A stretch of DNA of 64,000 nt. Origin: Balneola sp. EhC07. Its GTDB lineage: Bacteria > Bacteroidota > Rhodothermia > Balneolales > Balneolaceae. The stretch is taken from the NCBI RefSeq assembly GCF_001650905.1, contig NZ_LXYG01000018.1, positions 1-64,000 of the forward strand. Direction: 5' to 3'. The notes below the pieces were generated by a model, which did no database searches, was not told the DNA's origin, and was given only the letters and a program-made list of their open reading frames with translations. This document shows positions 7,925 through 16,166 of the stretch, one piece after another; the first letter of the stretch is position 1, and the number at the start of each line of letters is the position of its first letter. Position numbers and translations under genes: made by a program.

Positions 7925-8479
7925 CTATTGTTCTTTACTTGCTAATTCATTTTTTGGAATAAAATCCATTGCTGCAGAATTCATACAGTATCTCAATCCT
8001 GTTGGCTCTGGACCGTCATCAAAAACGTGACCTAAATGTCCGCCACAATTTGAGCAGACAATCTCAGTTCTGGTCATGAAATAACTTTTGTCTACTTCTT
8101 CAGCAACCAATGAATCAGCCAATGGCTTCCAAAAACTCGGCCACCCTGAACGGCTGTTATATTTATGTTCAGAACTGTAGAGTTTCTGTCCGCACCCTGC
8201 ACATACATAAAGTCCTTCTTCTTTGTTGTCATTGTATTCATTAAACCAGGGTGCTTCCGTACCTTTGCCGCGAAGGATTTTAAATTCTTTAGCCGTTAAA
8301 ATTTCTTTCCATTCGGCTTCGGTTTTTTGATAGGGATATTTTTTATCCGGATCAGGTTGTGTTTGAGTAGCCATGATATTGTCGGTATGATTATGCTCTA
8401 TGACAGCTTCGTCAGAATGTGCTGTTATTAAAAAAAGTCCTGCAAGAGCTATTGAAACAAATATTGCTAACGTTTTCAT
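7925..8479 (-). CDS. msrB: Peptide-methionine (R)-S-oxide reductase, exported
   Basis: The SelR domain is complete: YPYQKTEAEWKEIL, then two zinc-binding CxxC pairs (CAGC and CSNC), then SGWPSFWKPL and the C-terminal GLRYCMNSAAMDF holding the catalytic cysteine. It reduces the R-sulfoxide of oxidised methionine. An N-terminal hydrophobic segment ahead of a His/Asp-containing linker indicates export, so it probably repairs periplasmic proteins. The start is set at the ATG (8479), which gives a standard signal peptide; an in-frame GTG at 8503 would add eight residues. No MsrA partner is present. A strong terminator follows, so it is probably transcribed alone. Confidence 0.93.
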   Translation of the reverse strand: MKTLAIFVSIALAGLFLITAHSDEAVIEHNHTDNIMATQTQPDPDKKYPYQKTEAEWKEILTAKEFKILRGKGTEAPWFNEYNDNKEEGLYVCAGCGQKLYSSEHKYNSRSGWPSFWKPLADSLVAEEVDKSYFMTRTEIVCSNCGGHLGHVFDDGPEPTGLRYCMNSAAMDFIPKNELASKEQ

Positions 8480-8555
8480 AATTATTGTCTGTTTAAGTTT
8501 CACCTAACATAACAATAATACGAAATGAATTGTTTCACAGATTTATAACATCTGA

Positions 8556-10037
8556 TCAGTCCCAACCATAGTCAAAATCATATTCGTTGAGAAGGGGGAG
8601 GTTTTTTTGCTTAAAGAACCTGACTCCAACAGTAAATCCAACCCACATACGATACTGACGACCGTTCCATTCGGGGCTCCACAAACTATACCATGTGTAA
8701 TCGTTTGCTGGGTTTACTCTGGTAACCTGGATGTTATAGCTAGGTCCTCCGTATAGAGATAATCCGGAGTTAAATCGGTTTCCAACCATATACTTATAAG
8801 AAAAGATCAGGTTTGTATTTTTACTCCAGTTTTCTTCAAAGTGGTGAAGCACTGTAAACTCCTGGTTTACAAAAAGGTGATCACTTTCAATTTTTCTAAA
8901 TGAATCATTGATATTTTTTTCCAAACCAACACCCACTCCAAACCGGTATACATTTCTATCGAAAGAAGTGTTATATCCAAAAATGGCCATATTATATACT
9001 CTGTGTGTACCTGTTGTTATTCCAATATCAGTAAAGCCGGCATCAGAATAACGCACATCGAAATTTTTACGTCCATTACCATACAAGCTGAAAAAACCAT
9101 AGGAAGCGCCTTCAAATTCTTTGGCAATATTTATAATTCCAATTTGTACACCTCTTGCGGTAGTGGCATAATTCAGAAGCCCTCCGAATTGCATTCCTTC
9201 CATTTCCTGCGTTATGTTTGCGCCTGCTGATATCATTAATCCTTCCTGATATCTGGAGTAGTTTAATCCTCCGGTAATCAGTAAACCACTTGAATACTCT
9301 GATGAAACGTTGAACAATGAAGAGATCATTAGTCCTTCCATATCATCAGTTGCAATATTTCCACCGCCGGTGATGAACAAACCACTTGCGTCTCCTTTTG
9401 CAGCATTGAATATTCCTGATATCATCAATCCTTCCATATCGTCCAAACCAACATTTCCACCTCCGGTAACTTGAATCCCGCTCATATTACTTTTAGCTAA
9501 ATTGAAGAGACCTGATATTTGAGCACCTTCAACAGAACCTTCCGCAATATTAGAGCCAATAGAGCCCTGTAATCCGGACAGGTCGTTTTTGGCATAATTA
9601 AACAAACCAGAAGCTTGTAACCCTTCGATATTGCTTCCACTGATGTTGGCTAAACCTGCAATTTGAATTCCGGACATTTCATCTACTGAGTAGTTAGCAA
9701 GCCCTGCTAAATTAATTCCTTCAAGATCTCCACCTGTAGCATTTACTAAACCGGCTATCTGAAAACCAGAAGCGTATTTTTTGTTGTAATTGTACAGAGT
9801 CCCGATCTCAAATCCATTTAGTGCGCCATGATATCCTCCTAAAAAATTTATAGAATACTTGGCTGTGTATTTGCCGGCTGCAATACCATTTGTGCCAATT
9901 GGGTTGATAAGGGTTAATCTCCATTTACGATATTCGAGATCATCATATCTGTTTCCATAGTTTTGAGCTGATACAGAGTTTGAGCCGATGATTAGCAGGA
10001 GGGAGGCTAAAAAAGACAGAGTAAATAAATGCTTCAT
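8556..10037 (-). CDS. LA_2272-type surface repeat protein
   Basis: A signal peptide ending VSAQ (about residue 25) precedes roughly thirteen repeats of 19-23 residues between about 75 and 310. The recurring pattern is GLQIAGLANxSGSNIEGLQxSGLFN, alternating Gly-Leu and Gly-Ile steps that suggest a beta-solenoid or stacked strands. The last 150 residues look like outer-membrane strands (FRFGVGVGLEKN, FTVLHHFEENW, LIFSYKYMVG, YRMWVGFTVGVRFF). This is the layout of LA_2272-type surface repeat proteins. No enzymatic motif is present. It is a surface or outer-membrane structural protein of unknown role. Confidence 0.75.
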   Translation of the reverse strand: MKHLFTLSFLASLLLIIGSNSVSAQNYGNRYDDLEYRKWRLTLINPIGTNGIAAGKYTAKYSINFLGGYHGALNGFEIGTLYNYNKKYASGFQIAGLVNATGGDLEGINLAGLANYSVDEMSGIQIAGLANISGSNIEGLQASGLFNYAKNDLSGLQGSIGSNIAEGSVEGAQISGLFNLAKSNMSGIQVTGGGNVGLDDMEGLMISGIFNAAKGDASGLFITGGGNIATDDMEGLMISSLFNVSSEYSSGLLITGGLNYSRYQEGLMISAGANITQEMEGMQFGGLLNYATTARGVQIGIINIAKEFEGASYGFFSLYGNGRKNFDVRYSDAGFTDIGITTGTHRVYNMAIFGYNTSFDRNVYRFGVGVGLEKNINDSFRKIESDHLFVNQEFTVLHHFEENWSKNTNLIFSYKYMVGNRFNSGLSLYGGPSYNIQVTRVNPANDYTWYSLWSPEWNGRQYRMWVGFTVGVRFFKQKNLPLLNEYDFDYGWD

Positions 10038-10127
10038 AATTGAGTTCGGTTATAAATTCGAACTCAATTACGAAGCTGAGTTAAAAAGGTTTCTAAACAA
10101 AAAATCTAGATAAGAAGAATTTGATAA

Positions 10128-10634
10128 TTAGTTTGGAAATCTTTCATCCAATACTTCATTCCACATAGAGACTTCATCAACTCCGGAAATCAAATTATCA
10201 ACATCACCTTCAATGCTTATCGATTTTATCTTGTCGCTTTGAGTGATGGAATTAACAACCTCTTGGTCTGAGTCAGAAATCACTTTTCCGAATACGGAGT
10301 GTTTTCCATCCAGCCAAGCTGTTTCAATATGTGTTATAAAAAATTGACTTCCATTTGTGCCAGGACCCGCATTTGCCATCGAAAGAACACCCGGTGAATC
10401 ATGCTTTAATTCAGAATCAAACTCGTCTTCGAAAGTGTATCCGGGACCGCCTCTGCCATCGCCGTTAGGACATCCTCCTTGAATCATGAAGTTGTCAATT
10501 ACCCGGTGAAATGAGAGGTCATTGTAGTAGCCTCGCTTAGATAAATTTACAAAATTTGCTACTGTTTTTGGAGTTTTCTCAGGGAATAGGGTAAGGTTTA
10601 TGTCACCTTTGGTTGTTGAAATAGTTGCTTTCAT
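10128..10634 (-). CDS. Cyclophilin-type peptidyl-prolyl isomerase
   Basis: 168 residues with all cyclophilin blocks: [40 protein letters not shown], the core [20 protein letters not shown] and [12 protein letters not shown]. The catalytic arginine (FHRV) and active-site FMIQGG and QFFIT segments are intact. There is no signal peptide, so this is the cytoplasmic bacterial PpiB-like form catalysing proline isomerisation in folding proteins. About 20 C-terminal residues ([17 protein letters not shown]) extend past the core. The gene lies eight bases downstream of the PagL-like gene and is probably cotranscribed with it. Confidence 0.93.
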   Translation of the reverse strand: MKATISTTKGDINLTLFPEKTPKTVANFVNLSKRGYYNDLSFHRVIDNFMIQGGCPNGDGRGGPGYTFEDEFDSELKHDSPGVLSMANAGPGTNGSQFFITHIETAWLDGKHSVFGKVISDSDQEVVNSITQSDKIKSISIEGDVDNLISGVDEVSMWNEVLDERFPN

Positions 10635-10642
10635 AGAGTTAG

Positions 10643-11248
10643 TTACTTAATGGTGATATTTAAAAATAAAAAATTAGAGTCCAACCCGGGGTTTTCTTTT
10701 CCTGTTTGCGCATTGGAAATATGATGAAATTTATAGCCCCCGGATAGATTCACAGATTCTGAAAGGTTTGCTTGTAGGGTAAGAGAAGGGTCAAAAGTAA
10801 AATTTAGCTTTCTACCGTTATCTGTTGGAAATTCATGGTCAACTAGAATAAAAGAGCCTGAGACTGATAGTTCATAGGAAAGAAAGTTGTTGATCTTCTT
10901 TTCCAATAAAAACCCTACAGGAGAGATGCCCAGCCCTTGAAGTTCAGTGGGGCGGTCATTATCGTCTCTTTTCGGGTAGTCAAAATAAATGTATGGAATT
11001 AAATCTGTGGTATAATACAAAAGTAGATCCGAGCCATATTTTCGTATTGGGGTTTTAAAACCAATTCCAACAATTGCCGATCTCGCATTAGTGGTTTTCC
11101 CTAAAAAATAAACGGAGTTAAAAGAATACCCAGACCAAACTCTAAATTGTATGGGTTGATCAGTCAGCTTTTTTTGAGCAGTTATGTTCCTAGGTTGAAA
11201 AGCCAGAAAAACGAAAATAAAAAGAATTGCTTTACTGAAACGGATCAA
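10643..11248 (-). CDS. Acyloxyacyl hydrolase / lipid A 3-O-deacylase (PagL-like)
   Basis: A signal peptide (residues 1-24, ending ITAQ) precedes a small beta-rich protein with alternating hydrophobic strands, as expected for an eight-stranded outer-membrane barrel. The C-terminal motif [20 protein letters not shown] carries the His-x-Ser pair of PagL and the NPG(L/I)DS segment. In Pseudomonas PagL the triad is completed by Glu; here an Asp sits at that spacing, as I recall for many relatives. It would trim lipid A acyl chains. The start is a TTG whose TTGA overlaps the stop of the upstream membrane-protein gene; no internal ATG would keep the signal peptide. Confidence 0.8.
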   Translation of the reverse strand: MIRFSKAILFIFVFLAFQPRNITAQKKLTDQPIQFRVWSGYSFNSVYFLGKTTNARSAIVGIGFKTPIRKYGSDLLLYYTTDLIPYIYFDYPKRDDNDRPTELQGLGISPVGFLLEKKINNFLSYELSVSGSFILVDHEFPTDNGRKLNFTFDPSLTLQANLSESVNLSGGYKFHHISNAQTGKENPGLDSNFLFLNITIK

Positions 11249-11565
11249 GATTTATACTGTTTTGAAAGTAAGAATATTGAGAGAATCCAAACTAAAGCCC
11301 AGGCACCTGCTAAATACCACTTTTGTATATATAGCAATGAGCCGACCGAAACAGCATAAATCAAGTGGTAGATCCAATTTGGTGTATTAGTCTTAGCAGC
11401 TTTTTTCTGTAGAAAGGGCATAAATAATGCAAGTATTTTACTTGTTAGTAAAAGGCATGTATATACCCAAATAATTATAAAAGCTGTGTTGCTTGGAAAG
11501 AAAAGAGTAGAAATAATTACTCCCATAAAAATTACATCCAAGACAGAATCTTTAAGCCAACTCAT
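11245..11565 (-). CDS. Small inner-membrane protein, function unknown
   Basis: About 106 residues from the ATG at 11565 (an in-frame TTG at 11580 is the alternative). Four hydrophobic segments are visible, near residues 7-22, 26-45, 66-78 and 83-101, with little sequence outside them. Its stop overlaps the TTG of the PagL-like gene, so translation of the two is probably coupled. That link hints at a role in outer-membrane lipid remodelling, but the sequence shows no motif that would confirm it. Confidence 0.65.
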   Translation of the reverse strand: MSWLKDSVLDVIFMGVIISTLFFPSNTAFIIIWVYTCLLLTSKILALFMPFLQKKAAKTNTPNWIYHLIYAVSVGSLLYIQKWYLAGAWALVWILSIFLLSKQYKS

Positions 11566-11617
11566 GAATTCTTTTTTCAATAAGGTAGCTGTTAATTCAA
11601 AAAAGTAACAGTGTTTT

Positions 11618-12208
11618 CTATTTTTTTGTCAGTGATGTTATCCAAAATATGTTATGACCATTAACAAATGATTCTGATTTAGAAGGAGAAGTTGCGGACT
11701 TCCATTGTAAACCTGTCTTAGTAGTAACATCGACTATATAACCCGAGATTTCAATTATATGCCCCTTTCGTAAGGTAAAAAGACTGTTTTTGATTTCTTC
11801 TGAAGAAGGAATTAAGTGCCAAAGTAATGTTTGGTTATTAATAAGATCGGGATCTAAAGGAAGTCTGTAATTTTTATATTCAAATGTTCTATCGCTAAGT
11901 TTAAAGTTGATATAATCTAAGTTTTTTTGGTCAGATACCTGTCCCCAACCAACCAGTATATCATAAGAAGAGAATTCTGACATGCTGTCTAAGAAATATC
12001 TTTCTTTTTCGATAACACGAACTTTCGCATCTACTTTTTTATGAGTGGTGTAAGTGTTTCCATCAAAATTTATTTCATCGGAAGAGATTAGTTTTGAAAT
12101 CTTTGGTGCTTCTTCTGCTAATATTCCGGGCCCTCTTTTAATCGGAATTTCAGACCATGCCATGATCGATAATCCAATCACAATACAGAGGAATATATAC
12201 TTAATCAT
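11618..12208 (-). CDS. Exported or anchored protein, function unknown
   Basis: The start is the ATG at 12208: AAGGAG sits six bases upstream, and the protein then begins MIKYIFLCIVIGLSIMAWS, one clear N-terminal hydrophobic helix. A longer frame to 12256 lacks such a site. The central motif YDILVGWGQVSDQKNLDYI, followed by LLWHLIPSSEEIKNSLFTLRKGHIIEISGYIVD, matches a pattern I recall from unnamed proteins (GWGPMSD... NMHLIPA... VR.GD.V...G.LV). The C-terminus lacks the usual acidic and cysteine-containing end of those relatives. It is probably periplasmic. No function can be given. Confidence 0.65.
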   Translation of the reverse strand: MIKYIFLCIVIGLSIMAWSEIPIKRGPGILAEEAPKISKLISSDEINFDGNTYTTHKKVDAKVRVIEKERYFLDSMSEFSSYDILVGWGQVSDQKNLDYINFKLSDRTFEYKNYRLPLDPDLINNQTLLWHLIPSSEEIKNSLFTLRKGHIIEISGYIVDVTTKTGLQWKSATSPSKSESFVNGHNIFWITSLTKK

Positions 12209-12278
12209 TTTGTCTCCTTGATTTGTCCTTTTTGTTAAAAGAGTATCAAAGAGCACTGAGCGTTACAAAAAAGAGAGA

Positions 12279-12764
12279 CTAGGATGTTATACTTTTGTAC
12301 TTAAGAAAGAACTTTTCAAGATCTTCAACATAAAAGTTTTGGAGGGCGGGGTTTCCATCATTCCCAAGAATATCTGAAAAAACAAATGATTGAAGATTTT
12401 TGTATGTAAAGAGTAACTCTCCATTTTCAAAAGAAATACTTTCAATATCATCAAATGAATACTCTAATTTTTCTGAGCTTAATAGTATAACATCACCAAG
12501 AAGAAAGTGACCTTGTGAGTCAATAAATTGACTTGCTTCAACACTATGTCGCTGAGCAATTTCCTGGTTCATATTATCTTTTACTGAACTCTTCATCAAC
12601 ATATACACAGAAGTTTTGGTAAGGCAAAGTTTAACTTCGTTGTACTTATCTTCAATTTCAAATAAAGCAGGTTTTTCATTTATAGGATCAGTCTTTTCAG
12701 CATAAAGATTACTGCTGAAAGAGAGAATGCAAACAAATATAAATGAGTACTTTAAAAATCGCAT
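12279..12764 (-). CDS. Secreted protein, function unknown
   Basis: 161 residues with a signal peptide of about 22 residues ending LYAE. The mature protein has strand-like stretches (VKLCLTKTSVYML, HFLLGDVILLSS, ISFENGELLFTYKN) and ends in a helix (VEDLEKFFLKYKS). It has one cysteine after the signal peptide. I recognise no family. It lies 71 bases upstream of the 12208 start on the same strand. The 126-base gap to the divergent Pel-like operon probably holds both promoters. Confidence 0.6.
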   Translation of the reverse strand: MRFLKYSFIFVCILSFSSNLYAEKTDPINEKPALFEIEDKYNEVKLCLTKTSVYMLMKSSVKDNMNQEIAQRHSVEASQFIDSQGHFLLGDVILLSSEKLEYSFDDIESISFENGELLFTYKNLQSFVFSDILGNDGNPALQNFYVEDLEKFFLKYKSITS

Positions 12765-12819
12765 TTTAGACGTGAATCTATGTACATTGATGTATTCAAC
12801 TAAAAATAAGACGCATTAG

Positions 12820-12839
12820 AAATTGAATAGTTTCAATTT
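12820..12839. promoter_or_regulatory. Inverted repeat upstream of the Pel-like operon
   Basis: AAATTGAA-TAGT-TTCAATTT is a perfect 8-bp inverted repeat, 52 bases before the first ATG of the operon, in an AT-rich leader. It could bind a dimeric regulator. No clear TAnnTTTG box can be fixed next to it, so the promoter position stays open. Confidence 0.4.
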
Positions 12840-12890
12840 ATTTTACGTTTTTTAAAATAATACAAAATTTCAAGAAAAAAATTAGAATTC

Positions 12891-14045
12891 ATGGCTCAAA
12901 ATGAAGTGAATCCATTAGATTTTTTGATTCTAGTTGTAGATGATTCAAAGCCCAATGTGATATTGCTGTCTCATGTCTTGGAAAAAGAAGGGTTTCGGGT
13001 AGAGAAAAGTTACGATGGTGATGAAGCATTAAAGAAAATAAAAGAAGTTAATCCGGATATTATACTTCTGGATATTATGATGCCAAAAATGTCCGGATTG
13101 GAAGTTGGAAAAGCTTTAAGGATGTCTGAGTTTGAAGACATTCCCATTATTTTTCTAAGTAGCTCCAACGAGTCTGTTGATAAGGTAAAAGCATTTGAAG
13201 CCGGTGGAGTAGATTTTATAAACAAACCTTTTGACAAAGATGAGCTTATTATAAGAGTTCGAAACCACTTAATGCTAAAGGTGCTGAAAGAAGAAAGTGA
13301 AGAACAACTCCGGATATTGAAAGAAAGAGAAGTAGAGTTAAGTGAGGCTAATCAAAAGAAGCATAAGTTAATGAGAATGCTTAGCCATGACTTTAAAAAT
13401 CCTATTTCAGGCATAATGGGATTAGTGACTATCTTAATAGAAGACGATGAGCTTGATGAGGAAGAGAAGAATGAAATGCTCGATCTTATAAAACAAAGTA
13501 GCGAAAAGTTACTGTCTCTTGTAAAAGACCTCTTAGATAAAGAAGTCATAGGAACAGAATTCGGAGCTTTGGAGTTGAAAGAGGTGAATATTATTGATCT
13601 TGTAAATAAGGTTATTTCAGATAATAGGCCAAAGGCCGCTCTTAAAAAAATTAGTCTTAGCTTGAGCACTTTTCAGGATGAGCTAATTGTGAAGTTAGAT
13701 AAAGAGAAGATCCGGTACGTGCTAAATACATTGGTTTCTAATGCGGTTAAGTTCACACTATTAGACGGAGAAGTAAATATTGAATTTCTTAATACTGAAG
13801 ACGATTCATTTTTAATAAAAATCAGTGATACTGGTATAGGAATTCCTAATACAATGCTACCAAATTTTTTAATATCATCTCATAAAGAACAGGGCTCTAA
13901 CTCCGCGGGTATTTTGGGAAGTGGACTTGGACTTGAAGATGTACAGACTTATGTCGATGCTCATGAAGGAAGGATATGGGTAGAGTCAGAGGAAAATAAA
14001 GGCACAACCTTTTTTATAGAACTACCACTGGGAAATTTACAATAA
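12891..14045 (+). CDS. REC-histidine kinase (response-regulator-first hybrid kinase)
   Basis: 384 residues. The N-terminal REC domain (about 10-130) has VVDD, the phospho-acceptor Asp 61 in LLDIMMP and Lys 112 in NKPFD. A coiled coil (about 130-160) leads to the HisKA H-box MLSHDFKNP with His 166. The HATPase follows: N-box NTLVSNAVKFT, G1 DTGIGI and G2 GSGLGL. There is no membrane segment, so the signal must arrive through REC or a partner. It opens the Pel-like operon, two bases ahead of the REC-GAF gene, its likely partner. This REC-HisKA-HATPase order is known from phosphorelays controlling development and biofilms. Confidence 0.92.
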   Translation: MAQNEVNPLDFLILVVDDSKPNVILLSHVLEKEGFRVEKSYDGDEALKKIKEVNPDIILLDIMMPKMSGLEVGKALRMSEFEDIPIIFLSSSNESVDKVKAFEAGGVDFINKPFDKDELIIRVRNHLMLKVLKEESEEQLRILKEREVELSEANQKKHKLMRMLSHDFKNPISGIMGLVTILIEDDELDEEEKNEMLDLIKQSSEKLLSLVKDLLDKEVIGTEFGALELKEVNIIDLVNKVISDNRPKAALKKISLSLSTFQDELIVKLDKEKIRYVLNTLVSNAVKFTLLDGEVNIEFLNTEDDSFLIKISDTGIGIPNTMLPNFLISSHKEQGSNSAGILGSGLGLEDVQTYVDAHEGRIWVESEENKGTTFFIELPLGNLQ

Positions 14046-14047
14046 AT

Positions 14048-14980
14048 ATGTCGCATACAATTTTAGTAATAGATGATGATGAACCAATTCACATCATGGC
14101 AAAGAGCTTGCTCGGAAAAGAATTTCAACTTGTTAATGCGAGAGATTCTCAAGAGGCTATAAATATACTATCTGAAACGCCGGTAAACTTAATTTTATCA
14201 GATATTCATATGCCCGGGTTATCCGGTTTGGAATTGTTGGAGTCTATCAGAGATGATAAAGAAAAGAGTAAGATTCCGGTCCTTATAATGACAAACCTTC
14301 CGACGGTTGAGAAGGAACAAAAAGCTTTAGACCTTGGAGCGGTTGATTTTATCAAAAAAGAGCGTTTCAATACAGATCGTGAAGGAGTTATTGAGTTGGT
14401 AAGAATGAAAATTCTAACCGATGTTAATGTAAAAGGATTGGATGAAGATCTTGAGAAAAGTAAGAATAAGCTTGTAATGAAATTGATGGAGTCAGCAATT
14501 AAAGGATCATTTACTGATACTGCTGAAACTTTTTGCTCTCACTTATCAGACATTCTAAATAGTGACCTTTTAACTTTCTTCGTTTTGGAAGATGGAGAAC
14601 CTAAACCGCTTATTGTTCACGGAGATAATAAACCATCAGATGCTGATTTCTCTACCTTTCAAAACTCGAACTCTTTCGATTTTCTAAATGCTAAAAAAGA
14701 ATCTTTTCTGAGCAACCATATTTATAATGAAGAATTCGGGTGTTTTCTTGATTTCTCCACAAAAAATGAAATGCCGGCAGAAATAGGAGTCCCTTTATTT
14801 TCAGCAAATGAAAAAGCAATGCTTATGAATAACCTGAGCGCTCCAACTGAATCAGAGCTTTTTGGAATGTTAATAATCAAGCGATCAAAACTATTTTCAA
14901 GTAAAGAATTCGAGTTAATTTCCAGATTAGTAACACAAACGGGAGCAATACTTTGGAGGCTTTACCAAAAAAATAAATGA
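14048..14980 (+). CDS. Response regulator REC-GAF
   Basis: 310 residues. The REC domain (about 1-125) has VIDDDEPI, acceptor Asp 52 in LSDIHMPG and Lys in KKERF. After a helical linker, residues about 145-305 form a GAF-like domain (DTAETFCSHLSDIL... GVPLFS... FGMLIIKRSK... FELISRLVTQTGAILWRL). No DNA-binding or enzymatic output follows, so it probably signals by binding a partner or ligand. Its GAF resembles in outline the second GAF of the HD protein five genes on. Its last four bases overlap the next gene (ATGA), tying it to synthesis of the glycosyltransferase. Confidence 0.85.
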   Translation: MSHTILVIDDDEPIHIMAKSLLGKEFQLVNARDSQEAINILSETPVNLILSDIHMPGLSGLELLESIRDDKEKSKIPVLIMTNLPTVEKEQKALDLGAVDFIKKERFNTDREGVIELVRMKILTDVNVKGLDEDLEKSKNKLVMKLMESAIKGSFTDTAETFCSHLSDILNSDLLTFFVLEDGEPKPLIVHGDNKPSDADFSTFQNSNSFDFLNAKKESFLSNHIYNEEFGCFLDFSTKNEMPAEIGVPLFSANEKAMLMNNLSAPTESELFGMLIIKRSKLFSSKEFELISRLVTQTGAILWRLYQKNK

Positions 14981-16164
14981 ACTCGAATAATACATCCATT
15001 TTGCTGATAATTGAAGGAACCTATCCCTGGTACAGAGGTGGAGTTAGTGAATGGGTCTATCAATATTTGAAAGAATTGGATAGTTATGATTTTCATATTC
15101 TCCAAGTAGCTACGGATGAATTTAAACAACTGGATCCTTATAACGCTCTTTATCCTATTACCGAAAATGTTAAGTCATTTACTCGTGTACAGCCACCTAC
15201 ATTGAAATCCGATTGGGAAACTACGAAAGAGACATGGTTTCAATCTATTGTTGAATCGGTGCCTGTTTATAAATATGACACCATCCATGTTACCAATACG
15301 GGTTTTGCAGGTTGGTTAGGTATCCGAATAGCTGATATTTTTAATGCCCCACTTGTATTAACTGAACACGCCTTGTATTGGAAAGAGGTAGAAAAGGGGG
15401 CAGTAGCTTTGGAATGTGGTTATCAAATACCGGATAATTTTGAAGCGAAATCAGAAATCGTAGATATTTTTAAAGAAATTGCATCTGAAGTCTATTCTTC
15501 GTCAGAAGAAGTAGTATCAGTTTCAAGGGTTAATATTCCTTACCAGAAAGAATTTGGAGCACATTCACCCAAATATATTCCCAACGGTGTCCCGGTTGAT
15601 CTATTAACTCCGAACAAGATCAGAAATGAAGCTCCTGTTATAGGATGGATAGGGAGATGTGCGGAAATGAAAAATCCAAAACTGTTCTTTGAGTTTGTGG
15701 AAGTGTTTCAAAGCAGGTCTTTGGATGCAAGCTTTATTATGATGCTAAGCGATGCAAATGAAAAAGAACTTGAACAGGAAGTGAGAGCATTGGCAAAAAA
15801 GTATCCTGAAGTGAACATGATCTGGAATGAACCAGCTCATCAGTATCTGCATCAGTTTGATATGCTTTGCATTACCAGCCATAATGAATCGCAACCTTTA
15901 GTTATGTTTGAAGCACTTTCAAATAAAGCTTTACCTATTGGCTGGGAAGTTGGGGATCTTACATCGGAATTTGGCTTTGTTGTCCCAACAGGGACTAGCA
16001 CCAACACTCTGGTTGATCAGGTAAGCGCTCTTTGGAGAGATTCATCAAAATTCAATGAGCTGACAGAAAGCAAATATGATCTGGTAGCTTATAATCATAC
16101 ATGGACTTCTATTTTTGAGAAGTACGACGAGCTTTTCCAAGAACTTTTAGTTGAAGATGCATAG
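14977..16164 (+). CDS. PelF-like glycosyltransferase paralogue (GT4)
   Basis: 395 residues. The N-terminus IIEGTYPWYRGGVSEWVYQY is very close to the PelF signature EGTYPYVRGGVSSW. The middle has VSRVNIPYQKEFGAHSPKYIPNGVPVDLL and the C-terminal donor domain VIGWIGRCAEMKNPKLFFEF, then ITSHNESQPLVMFEALSNKALPIG. The second half is shorter and more divergent than in canonical PelF, with ESQPLVMFEAL where the family has EGFP...IEAM. It may transfer a different sugar or act as a non-catalytic partner of the real PelF, whose gene overlaps it by one or two codons. It is cytoplasmic, in the Pel-like operon. Confidence 0.8.
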   Translation: MNSNNTSILLIIEGTYPWYRGGVSEWVYQYLKELDSYDFHILQVATDEFKQLDPYNALYPITENVKSFTRVQPPTLKSDWETTKETWFQSIVESVPVYKYDTIHVTNTGFAGWLGIRIADIFNAPLVLTEHALYWKEVEKGAVALECGYQIPDNFEAKSEIVDIFKEIASEVYSSSEEVVSVSRVNIPYQKEFGAHSPKYIPNGVPVDLLTPNKIRNEAPVIGWIGRCAEMKNPKLFFEFVEVFQSRSLDASFIMMLSDANEKELEQEVRALAKKYPEVNMIWNEPAHQYLHQFDMLCITSHNESQPLVMFEALSNKALPIGWEVGDLTSEFGFVVPTGTSTNTLVDQVSALWRDSSKFNELTESKYDLVAYNHTWTSIFEKYDELFQELLVEDA

Positions 16165-16166
16165 TG

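Noticed and set aside
13352-13669. Antisense frame within the REC-kinase gene
   Set aside because: Its Ser-rich translation mirrors Glu/Asp-rich kinase codons; the kinase motifs are complete on the plus strand.
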